Below, in pieces: positions 24,685 to 32,336 of a DNA stretch of 64,000 bases (the first letter of the stretch is position 1; every line of letters starts with the position of its first letter). This stretch comes from Mesorhizobium sp. STM 4661 (lineage in GTDB: Bacteria > Pseudomonadota > Alphaproteobacteria > Rhizobiales > Rhizobiaceae), in NCBI RefSeq assembly GCF_000359125.1, contig NZ_CAAF010000056.1:1-64000 (forward strand), in the 5' to 3' direction. A program made the position numbers and the translations under genes. The notes beneath the pieces were generated by a model. That model made no database searches, had not been told where the DNA came from, and saw only the letters and a program-made list of their open reading frames with translations.

Positions 24685-26139
24685 ATGGAGTCCTCAGCAA
24701 GCCTGCTTCAGCGTCAGAAGCAATCGTTGGTTTTGACGCCGCAAATGATGGAATCCATTCGCCTGTTGCAACTGGCGCATCCCGAACTGCATCAGTTCGT
24801 CGAGCAGGAAATCGAGAAGAACCCCTTTCTGGAACGGGCCTCAAACCGGGCGCCGAAGGACATTCCGTCGATTTCGGCCGGGAACCCGCGCATCGGGCCG
24901 ACCACGGGCGGAATATCGGATCGGGCCTCGCAGTGGAAATCAATCCGCGGCAAAAACAATGTCCAACCGGGGGGAAACCATGCGTTCGAAGATTCCTGGA
25001 CGTCCATCGAAACATTGCACGACCATGTCGCTCGTCAGATCGCTCTCAGCGCATTCGCGCCGCTGGAGCGGCGAATAGCTGGCGAGCTTGCCGGTCATCT
25101 GGAAGACACCGGATACCTTCCGGTGAACCTTTCGGAACTGGCCCGCAGCCTGAATGTCCGGGAGGCTGTTGTGGAACGGGTTCTCGGAACCTTGCAGCAG
25201 TTCGATCCACCGGGTATTTTTGCGCGAACTCTCAGCGAATGCCTTGAGATACAATTGCGGCAGCTAGACAGGTTCGACCCGGCAATGGCAGCGCTGGTCG
25301 CCAATCTTGAAGCGCTGGCGCGACGCGATTTTCAAACATTGAAGCGCCATTGCGGTGTCGATGAAGACGACCTTCTCGACATGTTGCACGAAATCCGCGC
25401 GCTCGATCCCAAGCCCGGAAACCGATTCCAATCCGGAGGGCCTGAATCGATCATTCCCGACGTCTTGGTCCAGCCCTCTCCCGGAGGTGGGTGGCAAATC
25501 GAACTCAATCCAGACACGCTGCCTAGGCTGCTGATGAACCAAAACTATTTTGCCCAGGTCTCCCGCCTAAGCGCTCAAAATTCGAAAGATCAGGCATTTC
25601 TCAACGAATGCCTCCAAAACGCGAACTGGCTAATCCGCAGCCTTGATCAGCGCGCCAAGACGATCCTCAAGGTAGCGGCTGAAATCATCCGCCAGCAGGA
25701 CGCCTTTTTTGAACATGGGGTCGCCCACCTGCGGCCTCTCAATCTCAGGACTGTCGCGGATGCGATCAACGTGCACCAGTCGACGGTAAGCCGGGTAACG
25801 TCGAACAAGTACATGCTGACCCCGCGCGGCGTGTTCGAACTGAAGTATTTTTTCACTGTCGCGATCGGCTCCTCCGAAGGCGGCGACGCGTACTCCGCCG
25901 AAGCTGTCCGCCATCAAATCAAGGCGATGGTTGCCGTGGAATCGCCCAACGAAGTGCTTTCCGACGACGACATCGCCACCCGGCTCAAGGAAACCGGGAT
26001 CGACATTGCTCGCCGCACCGTTGCGAAATATCGTGAGGCGCTGAACATCCCGTCCTCCGCGCGACGTCGCCGGGAAAAGCGCGTGCGTCTTCGATGCCAA
26101 TCAAGCCCGGGCGGCGGCGGCGACGAAAGCGGCTCTTAA
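24685..26139 (+). CDS. rpoN2: RNA polymerase sigma-54 factor (symbiotic copy)
   Basis: 484 aa. Region I is glutamine- and leucine-rich (LLQRQKQSLVLTPQMMESIR at residues 7-26). The core-binding region follows from about residue 100, an HTH lies near LRTVADAINVHQSTVSRVTSNK (about 355-375), and the RpoN box is ARRTVAKYRE near residue 455. It directs polymerase to -24/-12 promoters opened by NifA and DctD. It is the second gene behind the NifA-type promoter at 23788, so it is likely self-amplifying in bacteroids. Its stop overlaps the convergent nifQ stop. Confidence 0.95.
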   Translation: MESSASLLQRQKQSLVLTPQMMESIRLLQLAHPELHQFVEQEIEKNPFLERASNRAPKDIPSISAGNPRIGPTTGGISDRASQWKSIRGKNNVQPGGNHAFEDSWTSIETLHDHVARQIALSAFAPLERRIAGELAGHLEDTGYLPVNLSELARSLNVREAVVERVLGTLQQFDPPGIFARTLSECLEIQLRQLDRFDPAMAALVANLEALARRDFQTLKRHCGVDEDDLLDMLHEIRALDPKPGNRFQSGGPESIIPDVLVQPSPGGGWQIELNPDTLPRLLMNQNYFAQVSRLSAQNSKDQAFLNECLQNANWLIRSLDQRAKTILKVAAEIIRQQDAFFEHGVAHLRPLNLRTVADAINVHQSTVSRVTSNKYMLTPRGVFELKYFFTVAIGSSEGGDAYSAEAVRHQIKAMVAVESPNEVLSDDDIATRLKETGIDIARRTVAKYREALNIPSSARRRREKRVRLRCQSSPGGGGDESGS

Positions 26140-26783
26140 GCGAGCCCGTTCTTGATCCGTGCCAAGTGGCTTTCGCCTTCCTCCGGGCCAAAACAGCTTT
26201 CGAAATCGCCGCATTCCTGACAACTGGGCGCGGTGCATAGCGAAAAGCCTTCAGCCTCGCAGAGCTTACGATAGAAATACTTCTTCCATTTCATGTTTTT
26301 GGTGTTGCCGGCCGCCAGCGCCGGGAAATGCCTGGCCATTAAGCGGCTGAGTTCGGCCCGATTGAAAAGGCCAAGGTCCTGCCACAGATGGTCATTGCGC
26401 AAACTGCGCCTGGCGATGATCTTGGCGAAGAGGGTGCTCGCCGGATCGCCTGGCCTGGCATGCCCAATAAGCAAGCCGCGAAGAAGCCCTTCCTCCATAT
26501 CCGGCTCGGGATCGGTCAGCTTTTCCAGCGCGAAGGCGTTGACGGGAACAGCCGGGAAATAGCGTGTCATGACATCTCGCAGGTCGGCACGCGAAAGGCC
26601 GGTTGCTTCGGTCGCGGTCGCCTTGCCGGCCTCGACCTCCTCGAACGCGAGGTAGAAAACACAGGCAAGCACATGCCGGTCGAACGCCGCCGCCTGGTCT
26701 GTCGGCGGCCATTGGCTGGTGCTGAAACAGCCACGGTGATGGGCGAATGTGGCGCCGTTCTGCTGGTCTTGTCCCCAGCTCAT
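26136..26783 (-). CDS. nifQ: NifQ, molybdenum donor for FeMo-cofactor synthesis
   Basis: 215 aa. The C-terminal Fe-S/Mo-binding motif C-x4-C-x2-C-x5-C is intact (LCTAPSCQECGDFESCFG, about residues 180-197). The central DLRDVMTRYFP and HLWQDLGLFNRAELSRLM segments are typical. NifQ passes Mo-Fe-S clusters to NifEN. The ATG overlaps the fdxB stop by 4 bases, giving a coupled CCE_0567-fdxB-nifQ set. Confidence 0.93.
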   Translation of the reverse strand: MSWGQDQQNGATFAHHRGCFSTSQWPPTDQAAAFDRHVLACVFYLAFEEVEAGKATATEATGLSRADLRDVMTRYFPAVPVNAFALEKLTDPEPDMEEGLLRGLLIGHARPGDPASTLFAKIIARRSLRNDHLWQDLGLFNRAELSRLMARHFPALAAGNTKNMKWKKYFYRKLCEAEGFSLCTAPSCQECGDFESCFGPEEGESHLARIKNGLA

Positions 26784-27097
26784 GCAGCAAGCTTGTCGGC
26801 CGCAAGGTGGGTCTGGCAGTTCTTCGGGCAGACGCGGCCGCAGGCGCCGCAGCCGATGCAGCGGCCGGCATGGTCGACGATCATGACCATGCGGTTGAGC
26901 TCGCCGTCGAAGTCGTCGTCCTCGCCCGCGCAGATGCCGAGGATTTCGCCTGCGTCATCGACGCCATGAAGGTGCATGACCTCGCGCGAGCAGACCTTGA
27001 AGCAGCGGCCGCAGCCGATGCAGGTCGCGCCATCGATCGCCGTCAGATAGTGCGGCGTCCAGGGAGAGCCGTCGCGGGTGACGAAAGCGCCCGTCAT
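26780..27097 (-). CDS. fdxB: Ferredoxin III (FdxB), 2[4Fe-4S] type
   Basis: 105 aa with two CxxCxxC...CP sets: CIGCGRCFKVC (residues 26-36) and CIGCGACGRVCP (near residue 80). The insert between them (ICAGEDDDFDGELNRMV) is typical of FdxB found in nif clusters. It is a probable electron carrier for cofactor assembly or nitrogenase. Translationally coupled to the genes on both sides by 4-base overlaps. Confidence 0.93.
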   Translation of the reverse strand: MTGAFVTRDGSPWTPHYLTAIDGATCIGCGRCFKVCSREVMHLHGVDDAGEILGICAGEDDDFDGELNRMVMIVDHAGRCIGCGACGRVCPKNCQTHLAADKLAA

Positions 27098-27297
27098 TGT
27101 GAATTCTCCAACGCTGCGAGTTCTTCCTTTGCCGCATCCAACTCGGAAAAAACCTCGAAGGCTTTCCAGGCGACCGCCTTGATCTCGGTCCAGTTGACCG
27201 GAAGGTCCTCGGTAAGGTCGTGCAATTCCATCTTGGCGGCTCCCGCGCGCGACTGCAGCTTGCGGACCTTCTTCTGCAACAGCGCAAGGTCTGACAT
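27094..27297 (-). CDS. Small nif-associated metalloprotein, CCE_0567/DUF683 family
   Basis: 67 aa starting MSDLALLQKKVRKLQSRAG (27297). It is almost fully helical: an antiparallel helical hairpin with KMELHDLTEDLPVNWTEI in the turn and an FEVFSELDAAKEEL helix. The family occurs between nifX-associated genes and fdxB and can bind metal. Here the genes that normally precede it (nifX and the nifX-associated protein) are missing or relics. Confidence 0.85.
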   Translation of the reverse strand: MSDLALLQKKVRKLQSRAGAAKMELHDLTEDLPVNWTEIKAVAWKAFEVFSELDAAKEELAALENSQ

Positions 27298-27322
27298 GAT
27301 CCCCTTCCTCGCAAGCCGGTCG

Positions 27323-27500
27323 TTACGCCCGCGCCATGTCGGGACGCGCTTCGATGGCCACGAGCGCATCGCCGGCGCGCCGGCCTCGGCGGGTTTCCGG
27401 AACGTCTCGAAGCCGAACCGGTGATGCCGATGGACGCTGCAGCCAGCTTATGCAATCCCGCGCGGCGAGACGCAGGTCCGTATCCTTCGAGTTCGGCATA
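27323..27500 (-). pseudogene. 3' relic of a nifX-associated (DUF269) gene
   Basis: Split across two frames, the minus strand encodes HHRFGFETFRKPAEAG and then AGDALVAIEARPDMARA followed by TAA. This matches the usual C-terminus of DUF269 proteins (DVHRFGFxSLExLxExGxxLV...xPxxAR), which lie between nifX and the small metalloprotein gene in nif clusters. Upstream it runs into a nifH relic, so nifX and most of this gene are deleted. Confidence 0.5.
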
Positions 27501-27513
27501 AGAGCGGTTGAGC

Positions 27514-27633
27514 GCAGACGACAATCAAGATCTTGTTCCCGACGTCGACGCGGGCGGTGAGCGCATATTGTGAGGGTGTCGATTTGGCGACGCCCCTATG
27601 CCAGAGAAGGCGGATCTCGCGTGGATCCGGCGC
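27514..27633 (-). pseudogene. nifH relic (first 40 codons)
   Basis: From 27633 the minus strand translates as APDPREIRLLWHRGVAKST, then PSQYALTARVDVGNKILIVVC. Aligned with NifH ([40 protein letters not shown]) the identity is clear, but the start codon is GCG and the P-loop is damaged (RGVAKST). The sequence after the ILIV strand leaves nifH and joins the DUF269 relic. It lies 80 bases after a nifH-type promoter. Confidence 0.78.
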
Positions 27634-27712
27634 GTTGCTTTCCTTCGCTCCATTGATCGCATCAACCAGGATCTAAATAATCGCGAGGCGGCTGCCGCCT
27701 CAGGAGGAAGCC

Positions 27713-27727
27713 TCAAGCGCCGTGCCG
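27713..27727 (-). promoter_or_regulatory. Reiterated nifH-type promoter with altered -12 (copy c)
   Basis: The minus strand reads CGGCACGGCGCTTGA: GG is kept but the -12 GC is GA. It lies 80 bases before the nifH relic and 92 bases from the NifA site at 27819. It could still feed the small metalloprotein gene, fdxB and nifQ, though the -12 change argues against strong activity. Confidence 0.55.
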
Positions 27728-27818
27728 GGAACGCAGGACGCAGCTCATAAAAAGTTGTCTTCATCCCATTCATGGGTTTGCTCAAGAGCGCGGCAGGAAG
27801 ACAGGCCGGCACCAGGCG

Positions 27819-27834
27819 TGTCGTGAATTGGACA
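27819..27834. promoter_or_regulatory. NifA upstream activator site of nifH-type copy c
   Basis: Perfect TGT-N10-ACA (TGTCGTGAATTGGACA), followed by AGCCCGACGACAGG and further along GGCCCGACAGGATTGCT, which is shared with the copy near 30044. Confidence 0.75.
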
Positions 27835-27915
27835 AGCCCGACGACAGGTTGCGGCCGCCTTTTCAGGAACGGCCCGACAGGATTGCTGGGGAGGCAAGCT
27901 GAATTCACGCCGCGT

Positions 27916-29847
27916 TCAACCGTGTTGCACATTGGTCTCATCGCACCCCTTTGTCAGTTCCAAGGCCTGCCGCTCAAACAGGCGGCGGTAGATGCCGTCG
28001 CGACGGATCAGCGCGGCATGGTCGCCCTGCTCGGTGATGCAACCACGGTCGAAGACAAGCAGCCGGTCGAGTGCCCGCACCGTCGAGAGCCGGTGCGCAA
28101 TGACGAGCGTGGTGCGCCCGACCATGAGCCGCTCCATCGCCTTCTGGATCAGCACCTCCGATTCCGAGTCGAGGCTTGATGTCGCCTCGTCCAGAATCAG
28201 GATCGGGGCATCGGCGAGGAAGGCGCGCGCTATCGCCACACGCTGGCGCTCGCCGCCTGAGAGCTTCACGCCGCGTTCGCCGACCAGCGTACCGTAGCCG
28301 TTCGGCAGGCGTGCAATGAAGTCATGCGCGCTGGCGAGCCGCGCCGCCTGCTCAATGTCGGACCGAGAAGCACCCGGCCGCCCATAGGCTATGTTCTCGG
28401 CCAGCGAGCGGTGGAACAGGAGGGGCTCCTGCTGTACGATCGCGATCTGCGAGCGCAGCGAACCCTGCGTCACCCGCGAAATGTCCTGCCCATCGATCAA
28501 GATTCGTCCAGCATCCAGGTCGTAAAGCCGCTGGATGAGCTTGACGAAGGTGGTCTTGCCGGACCCAGAGGGGCCGACCAGACCGACCCGCGCGCCGGCC
28601 TCAATCGAAATCGACAAGTCGCTGTAGAAGGGCGACCAATGATTGCCGTAGTGGAAGTGGACGCTCTCAAAATCGATGTGACCCTTCGTGATCCGGATCG
28701 GCTTGGCGCCCGGATCATCGGCCACGTCGGGCGGCTGGCTGTAGGTTTGGACCAGTTCCTCCATCTCATTTACAGAGCGCTGGATGTTGCGCACGTGTAT
28801 GGAAACATCACGCAAGTAGCCATATAGGACGGTGAAAGACCCGAGCACCAAGGCGATGTCACCTGGGGTAGTCTGGCCGCGCGACCACAAAAATAAGGCA
28901 TAGCCAATCAAAGCCGCTCTCATCGCAAGAAGCATGATCCCCTGGAATGCAGCACTGACCGTCCCGCGCACCCAGGTCCGGAGGGTGCGGTGCCGCCACT
29001 TGGAGATGACTTTCGCGAAGCGATGATCTTCCCGCACCTCGGCGCCGAAGCCTTTGACCACCGCGTTACAGCTGATCGCGTCCGCAAGCGAGCCGCCAAG
29101 CCTCGTATCCCAGTTGTTGGCGAGGTTTGCGGCTGGCGCCACATAGCCGAGCGACAGGATAATGATCAGCGCCACATAGCCAACCGAGCCGCAAGCGATG
29201 ATCAGCCCCATCATCGGCCAATACCAGCCGAGCAGAACGCTCGACCCCACGAGCATGATAAGCGACGGGAACAAGGCAAGAAGGATCGTGTCGTTAAGGA
29301 GGCAGAACGCCCACATGCCGCGCGTGATCTTGCGCACCGTAGAGCCGGCGAAGGTTTTCGCATGCCAATCGGTCGAAAAGCGCTGGACGCGATGGAACGC
29401 GTCGCTGGCGATGTCCGACATCATCTTCAGAATGAAGTCATTGACGGCAATGAAGGCGATGTTGCGCATGACGACGGCGCCGAGTGCGAGCGCGATCAAC
29501 ATTGAAAAGGCCGCAAGAGCCGCATCCCACACGACGGCGTCGGCTGCCGCTCCTTGGGCGACCGCGTTTACGAGCCGTCCGGAATAGAGCGGCGTCAGAA
29601 CGTCAAGGAGCGTTGCCACCAGCACCGCGATCATAATGATCGCGAGCCGGACCGGCTGCTTGCTCCAGTGGCGCATGGTGAAGGCGAAGACGTCGCGAAA
29701 GGCGGCGCCGCGTAGATCGATGTGAAAACGCCGCGTGGCTTTGTACGAGCGAAGCAGGCCGCTCGGTCTCAAGAAACCCGAAATGGAAGGTCTGCGTGAG
29801 GACGAAAACATCGCTCGGAATGCGGGTGGCTGATCTAGACCTGACAT
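27916..29847 (-). CDS. ABC exporter, fused membrane and ATPase domains
   Basis: 643 aa half-transporter. Residues 70-370 form six membrane helices of the type I exporter fold. The ATPase domain has Walker A (GLVGPSGSGKTTFVKL), signature (LSGGERQRVAIARAFL), Walker B (ILILDEATSSLD) and H-loop (IAHRLSTV). The start at 29847 follows AAGGAAAG; this leader and the first codons (MSGLDQPPAF) are derived from a nifH start ([10 protein letters not shown]), so the gene is spliced onto a nifH promoter. The cargo is unknown. Such exporters move lipids, peptides or glucans. Regulation by NifA/sigma-54 is strongly suggested by the intact promoter and site upstream. Confidence 0.9.
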   Translation of the reverse strand: MSGLDQPPAFRAMFSSSRRPSISGFLRPSGLLRSYKATRRFHIDLRGAAFRDVFAFTMRHWSKQPVRLAIIMIAVLVATLLDVLTPLYSGRLVNAVAQGAAADAVVWDAALAAFSMLIALALGAVVMRNIAFIAVNDFILKMMSDIASDAFHRVQRFSTDWHAKTFAGSTVRKITRGMWAFCLLNDTILLALFPSLIMLVGSSVLLGWYWPMMGLIIACGSVGYVALIIILSLGYVAPAANLANNWDTRLGGSLADAISCNAVVKGFGAEVREDHRFAKVISKWRHRTLRTWVRGTVSAAFQGIMLLAMRAALIGYALFLWSRGQTTPGDIALVLGSFTVLYGYLRDVSIHVRNIQRSVNEMEELVQTYSQPPDVADDPGAKPIRITKGHIDFESVHFHYGNHWSPFYSDLSISIEAGARVGLVGPSGSGKTTFVKLIQRLYDLDAGRILIDGQDISRVTQGSLRSQIAIVQQEPLLFHRSLAENIAYGRPGASRSDIEQAARLASAHDFIARLPNGYGTLVGERGVKLSGGERQRVAIARAFLADAPILILDEATSSLDSESEVLIQKAMERLMVGRTTLVIAHRLSTVRALDRLLVFDRGCITEQGDHAALIRRDGIYRRLFERQALELTKGCDETNVQHG

Positions 29848-29938
29848 GTTGCTTTCTTTCCTTCGTTCCATCGATCGCGATGTCACCCGCGAGATGAATA
29901 TCGGCCGCGGGCACGCGCTGCCCTACGAGGAGAGAACC

Positions 29939-29953
29939 GCAAAAGCCGCGCCA
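29939..29953 (-). promoter_or_regulatory. nifH-type -24/-12 promoter of the ABC exporter (copy a)
   Basis: The minus strand reads TGGCGCGGCTTTTGC, with GG and GC ten bases apart and the T-rich spacer of nifH promoters. It lies 92 bases before the exporter start. The NifA site is 91 bases upstream. Confidence 0.75.
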
Positions 29954-30043
29954 AAGGCTCAGAAAGAAGCTCAGAAGCATTTTCTGCATATTCTACAATG
30001 ACAAACGAGATCTCAGCAGGGCAACGGGGGCGTAACAGTGCCG

Positions 30044-30059
30044 TGTCGCGCACGCGACA
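30044..30059. promoter_or_regulatory. NifA upstream activator site (copy a, between divergent units)
   Basis: TGTCGCGCACGCGACA is a perfect TGT-N10-ACA with an inner palindrome. It is placed for the minus-strand exporter promoter and could also act on the plus-strand nifS promoter 190 bases away. Confidence 0.78.
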
Positions 30060-30187
30060 AACCCGACAGGACGCCTCGGTCGCGCGGGCAACCTTGGCGA
30101 ACGGCCCCGACAGGATTGCTCCTCACGCGAGGCGGAATCTACGCCCGCCCGATTCCACGGCGTTCCGCGTTGAACAATTCCCGCCGA

Positions 30188-30203
30188 TGTCGGAAATGCG
30201 ACA
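30188..30203 (+). promoter_or_regulatory. NifA upstream activator site of the nifS unit
   Basis: TGTCGGAAATGCGACA is a perfect TGT-N10-ACA, 46 bases before the -24 element at 30250, closer than the usual 80-150. Confidence 0.65.
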
Positions 30204-30249
30204 TAGCTGTGTTAGAGCCATCATGTTGTTTTGAAATGATTCCCTTCTT

Positions 30250-30264
30250 TGGCACGGTCCATGC
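30250..30264 (+). promoter_or_regulatory. -24/-12 promoter of the (iscN)-nifS-nifW unit
   Basis: TGGCACGGTCCATGC keeps GG-N10-GC. The iscN relic begins 44 bases downstream and nifS 270 bases downstream. Confidence 0.75.
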
Positions 30265-30307
30265 GTAGCTGTTCGCGAACGCTTCCGGCCTGAAGGAGAG
30301 ACAGTCC

Positions 30308-30432
30308 ATGATCAAGCGCACCGAAAACGCCGTGGCCTAAAGACCGCGCTTGCCGGGGGCCGAGCCGGCGCAACGCTGGCGCACCAAGGTCGAGGCGGGT
30401 TGCCGCGCCGGCGCCAAGAAGCGCGCAGGCCG
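30308..30432 (+). pseudogene. iscN/hesB-type A-type Fe-S carrier relic
   Basis: After an AAGGAGAG site the ATG at 30308 gives MIKRTENAVA and then a stop, matching IscN/HesB starts (MIxLTENAVxAVK). A frame change continues with AEPAQRWRTKVEAGCRAGAK, matching the family's EPAxGLRIxVEAGGCAGxxY segment. The conserved cysteines near the C-terminus and any nifU gene are absent. iscN-nifU-nifS is the order in other rhizobia, so this is the decayed head of that operon. Confidence 0.6.
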
Positions 30433-30462
30433 AATGTGGCCGCGGCAACTCCTTCGGCTAAC

Positions 30463-30480
30463 CATCATCATCATCATCAT
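30463..30480 (+). repeat. (CAT)6 microsatellite
   Basis: Six perfect CAT triplets lie 53 bases upstream of nifS, in the spacer left by the iscN/nifU loss. Confidence 0.85.
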
Positions 30481-30533
30481 GACAGACCGGGCGTGCGCCT
30501 TGTGTGATTGCGCTCAGCAGAAGGATCACATCC

Positions 30534-31790
30534 ATGAGACCTGTTTATCTGGACAACAACGCAACGACACGGGTCGATCCTGAAGTCGTTCAAGCAATGC
30601 TGCCGTTTTTTACCGAGCAATTCGGCAACCCTTCGTCGAGCCACGATTTTGGCGCTTCCGCCGGGGCGGCGGTGAGAAAGGCGCGCCTGCGGGTGCAAAC
30701 GCTGATTGGAGCGGAGTTCGAGGACGAGATCACCTTCACCTCGGGCGGGACGGAAAGCGACAACGCCGCGATCCTCTCGGCGCTCGAGGTGATGCCTGAG
30801 CGCACAGAGATCGTGACTTCCGCAGTCGAGCATTCGGCCGTGCTGACGCTTTGCGCCCACCTTGAGAAGACGCGCGGCATCAAGGTGCATAGGATCCCGG
30901 TGGATCGCCACGGCCGGCTCGACCTCGACACTTATAAGGCCGCCCTCACCCCGCGCGTGGCGATCGTCTCGATCATGTCGGCGAACAACGAGACCGGGAC
31001 GATCTTCCCGGTGGTCGAGCTTGCTGAGTTGGCCAAGGAAGTCGGCGCCCTTTTTCATACCGACGCGGTGCAAGCGGTCGGCAAGCTTGCGATCGACTTG
31101 AAATCGACGGCTATCGATATGCTGTCTCTCTCCGGTCACAAATTACACGGACCGAAAGGGGTCGGCGCACTTTATGTAAAGCGCGGCGTGCGCTTCTGTC
31201 CGCTGATCAAGGGGGGAGGCCAGGAGGGCAACCGCCGCGCCGGCACGGAGAATACGCCAGGCATCGTCGGTCTCGGCGTGGCAGCCGATCTTGCCTTGAA
31301 ATTCATGGACGACGCGAACACACGGGTAAAGGCGTTGCGCGACCGCCTGGAGAAGGAACTTCTCCAGCGCATCCCACACGCCTTCGTCGCCGGCGACTTG
31401 CTAAAGCGGTTGCCGAACACCGCAAACATCGCCTTTGGAGATATCGAAGGTGAGGGCATACTGCATTTCCTTAATCGCGAGGGCATCGCCTGCTCCTCCG
31501 GCTCTGCTTGCGCCTGCGGCTCGCTGGAGCCGAGCCACGTCTTGGTGGCGATGAACATCCCCAATAGCGCGGCACACGGGGCAATCCGTTTCTCCTTTTC
31601 GCGCAACAACGGCGAGGAGGACGTCGACCGCGTGCTCGAGGTCATGCCCGGGATCGTTAAGAAGCTGCGTGAGCTTTCCCCATCTGCCAGCCAGGCGAGA
31701 GGACTTCAATCAGCTCCTGGCCTGGGCGACAAGGCAAACCCGACCACCGTTTCCGGCCCAGGAGAATGCAATGCGCAGTTGTTTCGCTGA
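30534..31790 (+). CDS. nifS: Cysteine desulfurase NifS
   Basis: 418 aa from MRPVYLDNNATTRVDPEVVQ (30534). It is a class V PLP enzyme: SGGTESDN, VEHSAV, MSANNETGTIFPV, the PLP lysine in SLSGHKLHGPKGVG near residue 203, and the catalytic cysteine in CSSGSACACGS near residue 325. It supplies sulfur for nitrogenase Fe-S clusters. The C-terminus is extended by about 15 residues and overlaps the nifW start by 20 bases. The usual scaffold partner NifU is not encoded nearby. Confidence 0.95.
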   Translation: MRPVYLDNNATTRVDPEVVQAMLPFFTEQFGNPSSSHDFGASAGAAVRKARLRVQTLIGAEFEDEITFTSGGTESDNAAILSALEVMPERTEIVTSAVEHSAVLTLCAHLEKTRGIKVHRIPVDRHGRLDLDTYKAALTPRVAIVSIMSANNETGTIFPVVELAELAKEVGALFHTDAVQAVGKLAIDLKSTAIDMLSLSGHKLHGPKGVGALYVKRGVRFCPLIKGGGQEGNRRAGTENTPGIVGLGVAADLALKFMDDANTRVKALRDRLEKELLQRIPHAFVAGDLLKRLPNTANIAFGDIEGEGILHFLNREGIACSSGSACACGSLEPSHVLVAMNIPNSAAHGAIRFSFSRNNGEEDVDRVLEVMPGIVKKLRELSPSASQARGLQSAPGLGDKANPTTVSGPGECNAQLFR

Positions 31791-32154
31791 AAGCCGCGCC
31801 ATCGATGTCACCGACATCCTCGCCCGGCTGAAGAGCCTGTCGGCTGCGGAGGAGTTCTTCGCAGCCCTTGGCATCTCTTATGATCCGAAGGTGCTCAATG
31901 TCTCACGGCTGCATATCCTGAAGCGCATGGGCCAATATCTCGCTGAAGAGGATTTCGCCGGTCTTCCCGACGGGGTGATCGCCGCGCGGGCGCGTGCGAC
32001 GTTGGAACGCGCCTATGAGGATTTCGCGACATCCTCGCCACTCACCCAACGGGTCTTCAAGGTGCTCAAAGAGCACGATCCCGACAAACCGGCCACTCGG
32101 GACCACACCTTTGTCCCGTTCGAGTCGATCCTGAGGCGGTTCGGGACAGAATAA
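31771..32154 (+). CDS. nifW: Nitrogenase-stabilising protein NifW
   Basis: 127 aa (usual 100-125), ATG 31771 after CCAGGAGAA, overlapping the nifS end. It has the family core ILARLKSLSAAEEFFAALG then YDPKVLNVSRLHILKRMGQY, and the C-terminal VFKVLKEHDP. NifW protects the MoFe protein from oxygen damage or assists its maturation. Confidence 0.92.
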   Translation: MRSCFAESRAIDVTDILARLKSLSAAEEFFAALGISYDPKVLNVSRLHILKRMGQYLAEEDFAGLPDGVIAARARATLERAYEDFATSSPLTQRVFKVLKEHDPDKPATRDHTFVPFESILRRFGTE

Positions 32155-32178
32155 CGCGACACGAGTGCGACGCGACAA

Positions 32179-32194
32179 TGTCGAAAAGCCGACA
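32179..32194 (+). promoter_or_regulatory. NifA upstream activator site of fixABCX-nifA
   Basis: TGTCGAAAAGCCGACA, a perfect TGT-N10-ACA followed by AACCCGG, 73 bases before the -24 element. Confidence 0.8.
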
Positions 32195-32267
32195 AACCCG
32201 GTCATCACGACGGCACCTTCGGAAGAAAACAACCCATGTCAAAGGGAACAGGGCAACGCAAAATGGT

Positions 32268-32282
32268 TGGCACGAATGATGC
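32268..32282 (+). promoter_or_regulatory. -24/-12 promoter of fixABCX-nifA
   Basis: TGGCACGAATGATGC keeps GG-N10-GC, with ATGC in place of TTGC. fixA starts 54 bases further on. Confidence 0.8.
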
Positions 32283-32336
32283 TGCGAAGGAGATGAACGC
32301 CAGGGCCGCTTGCGGATTGGAGCCGAGAAAGACGCA

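Noticed and set aside
30341..30480. Histidine-rich tail read from the CAT repeat as a metal-binding gene
   Set aside because: The His run comes from a microsatellite in the decayed iscN/nifU spacer; in the other frames it reads Ile or Ser/His, with no supporting start or domain.
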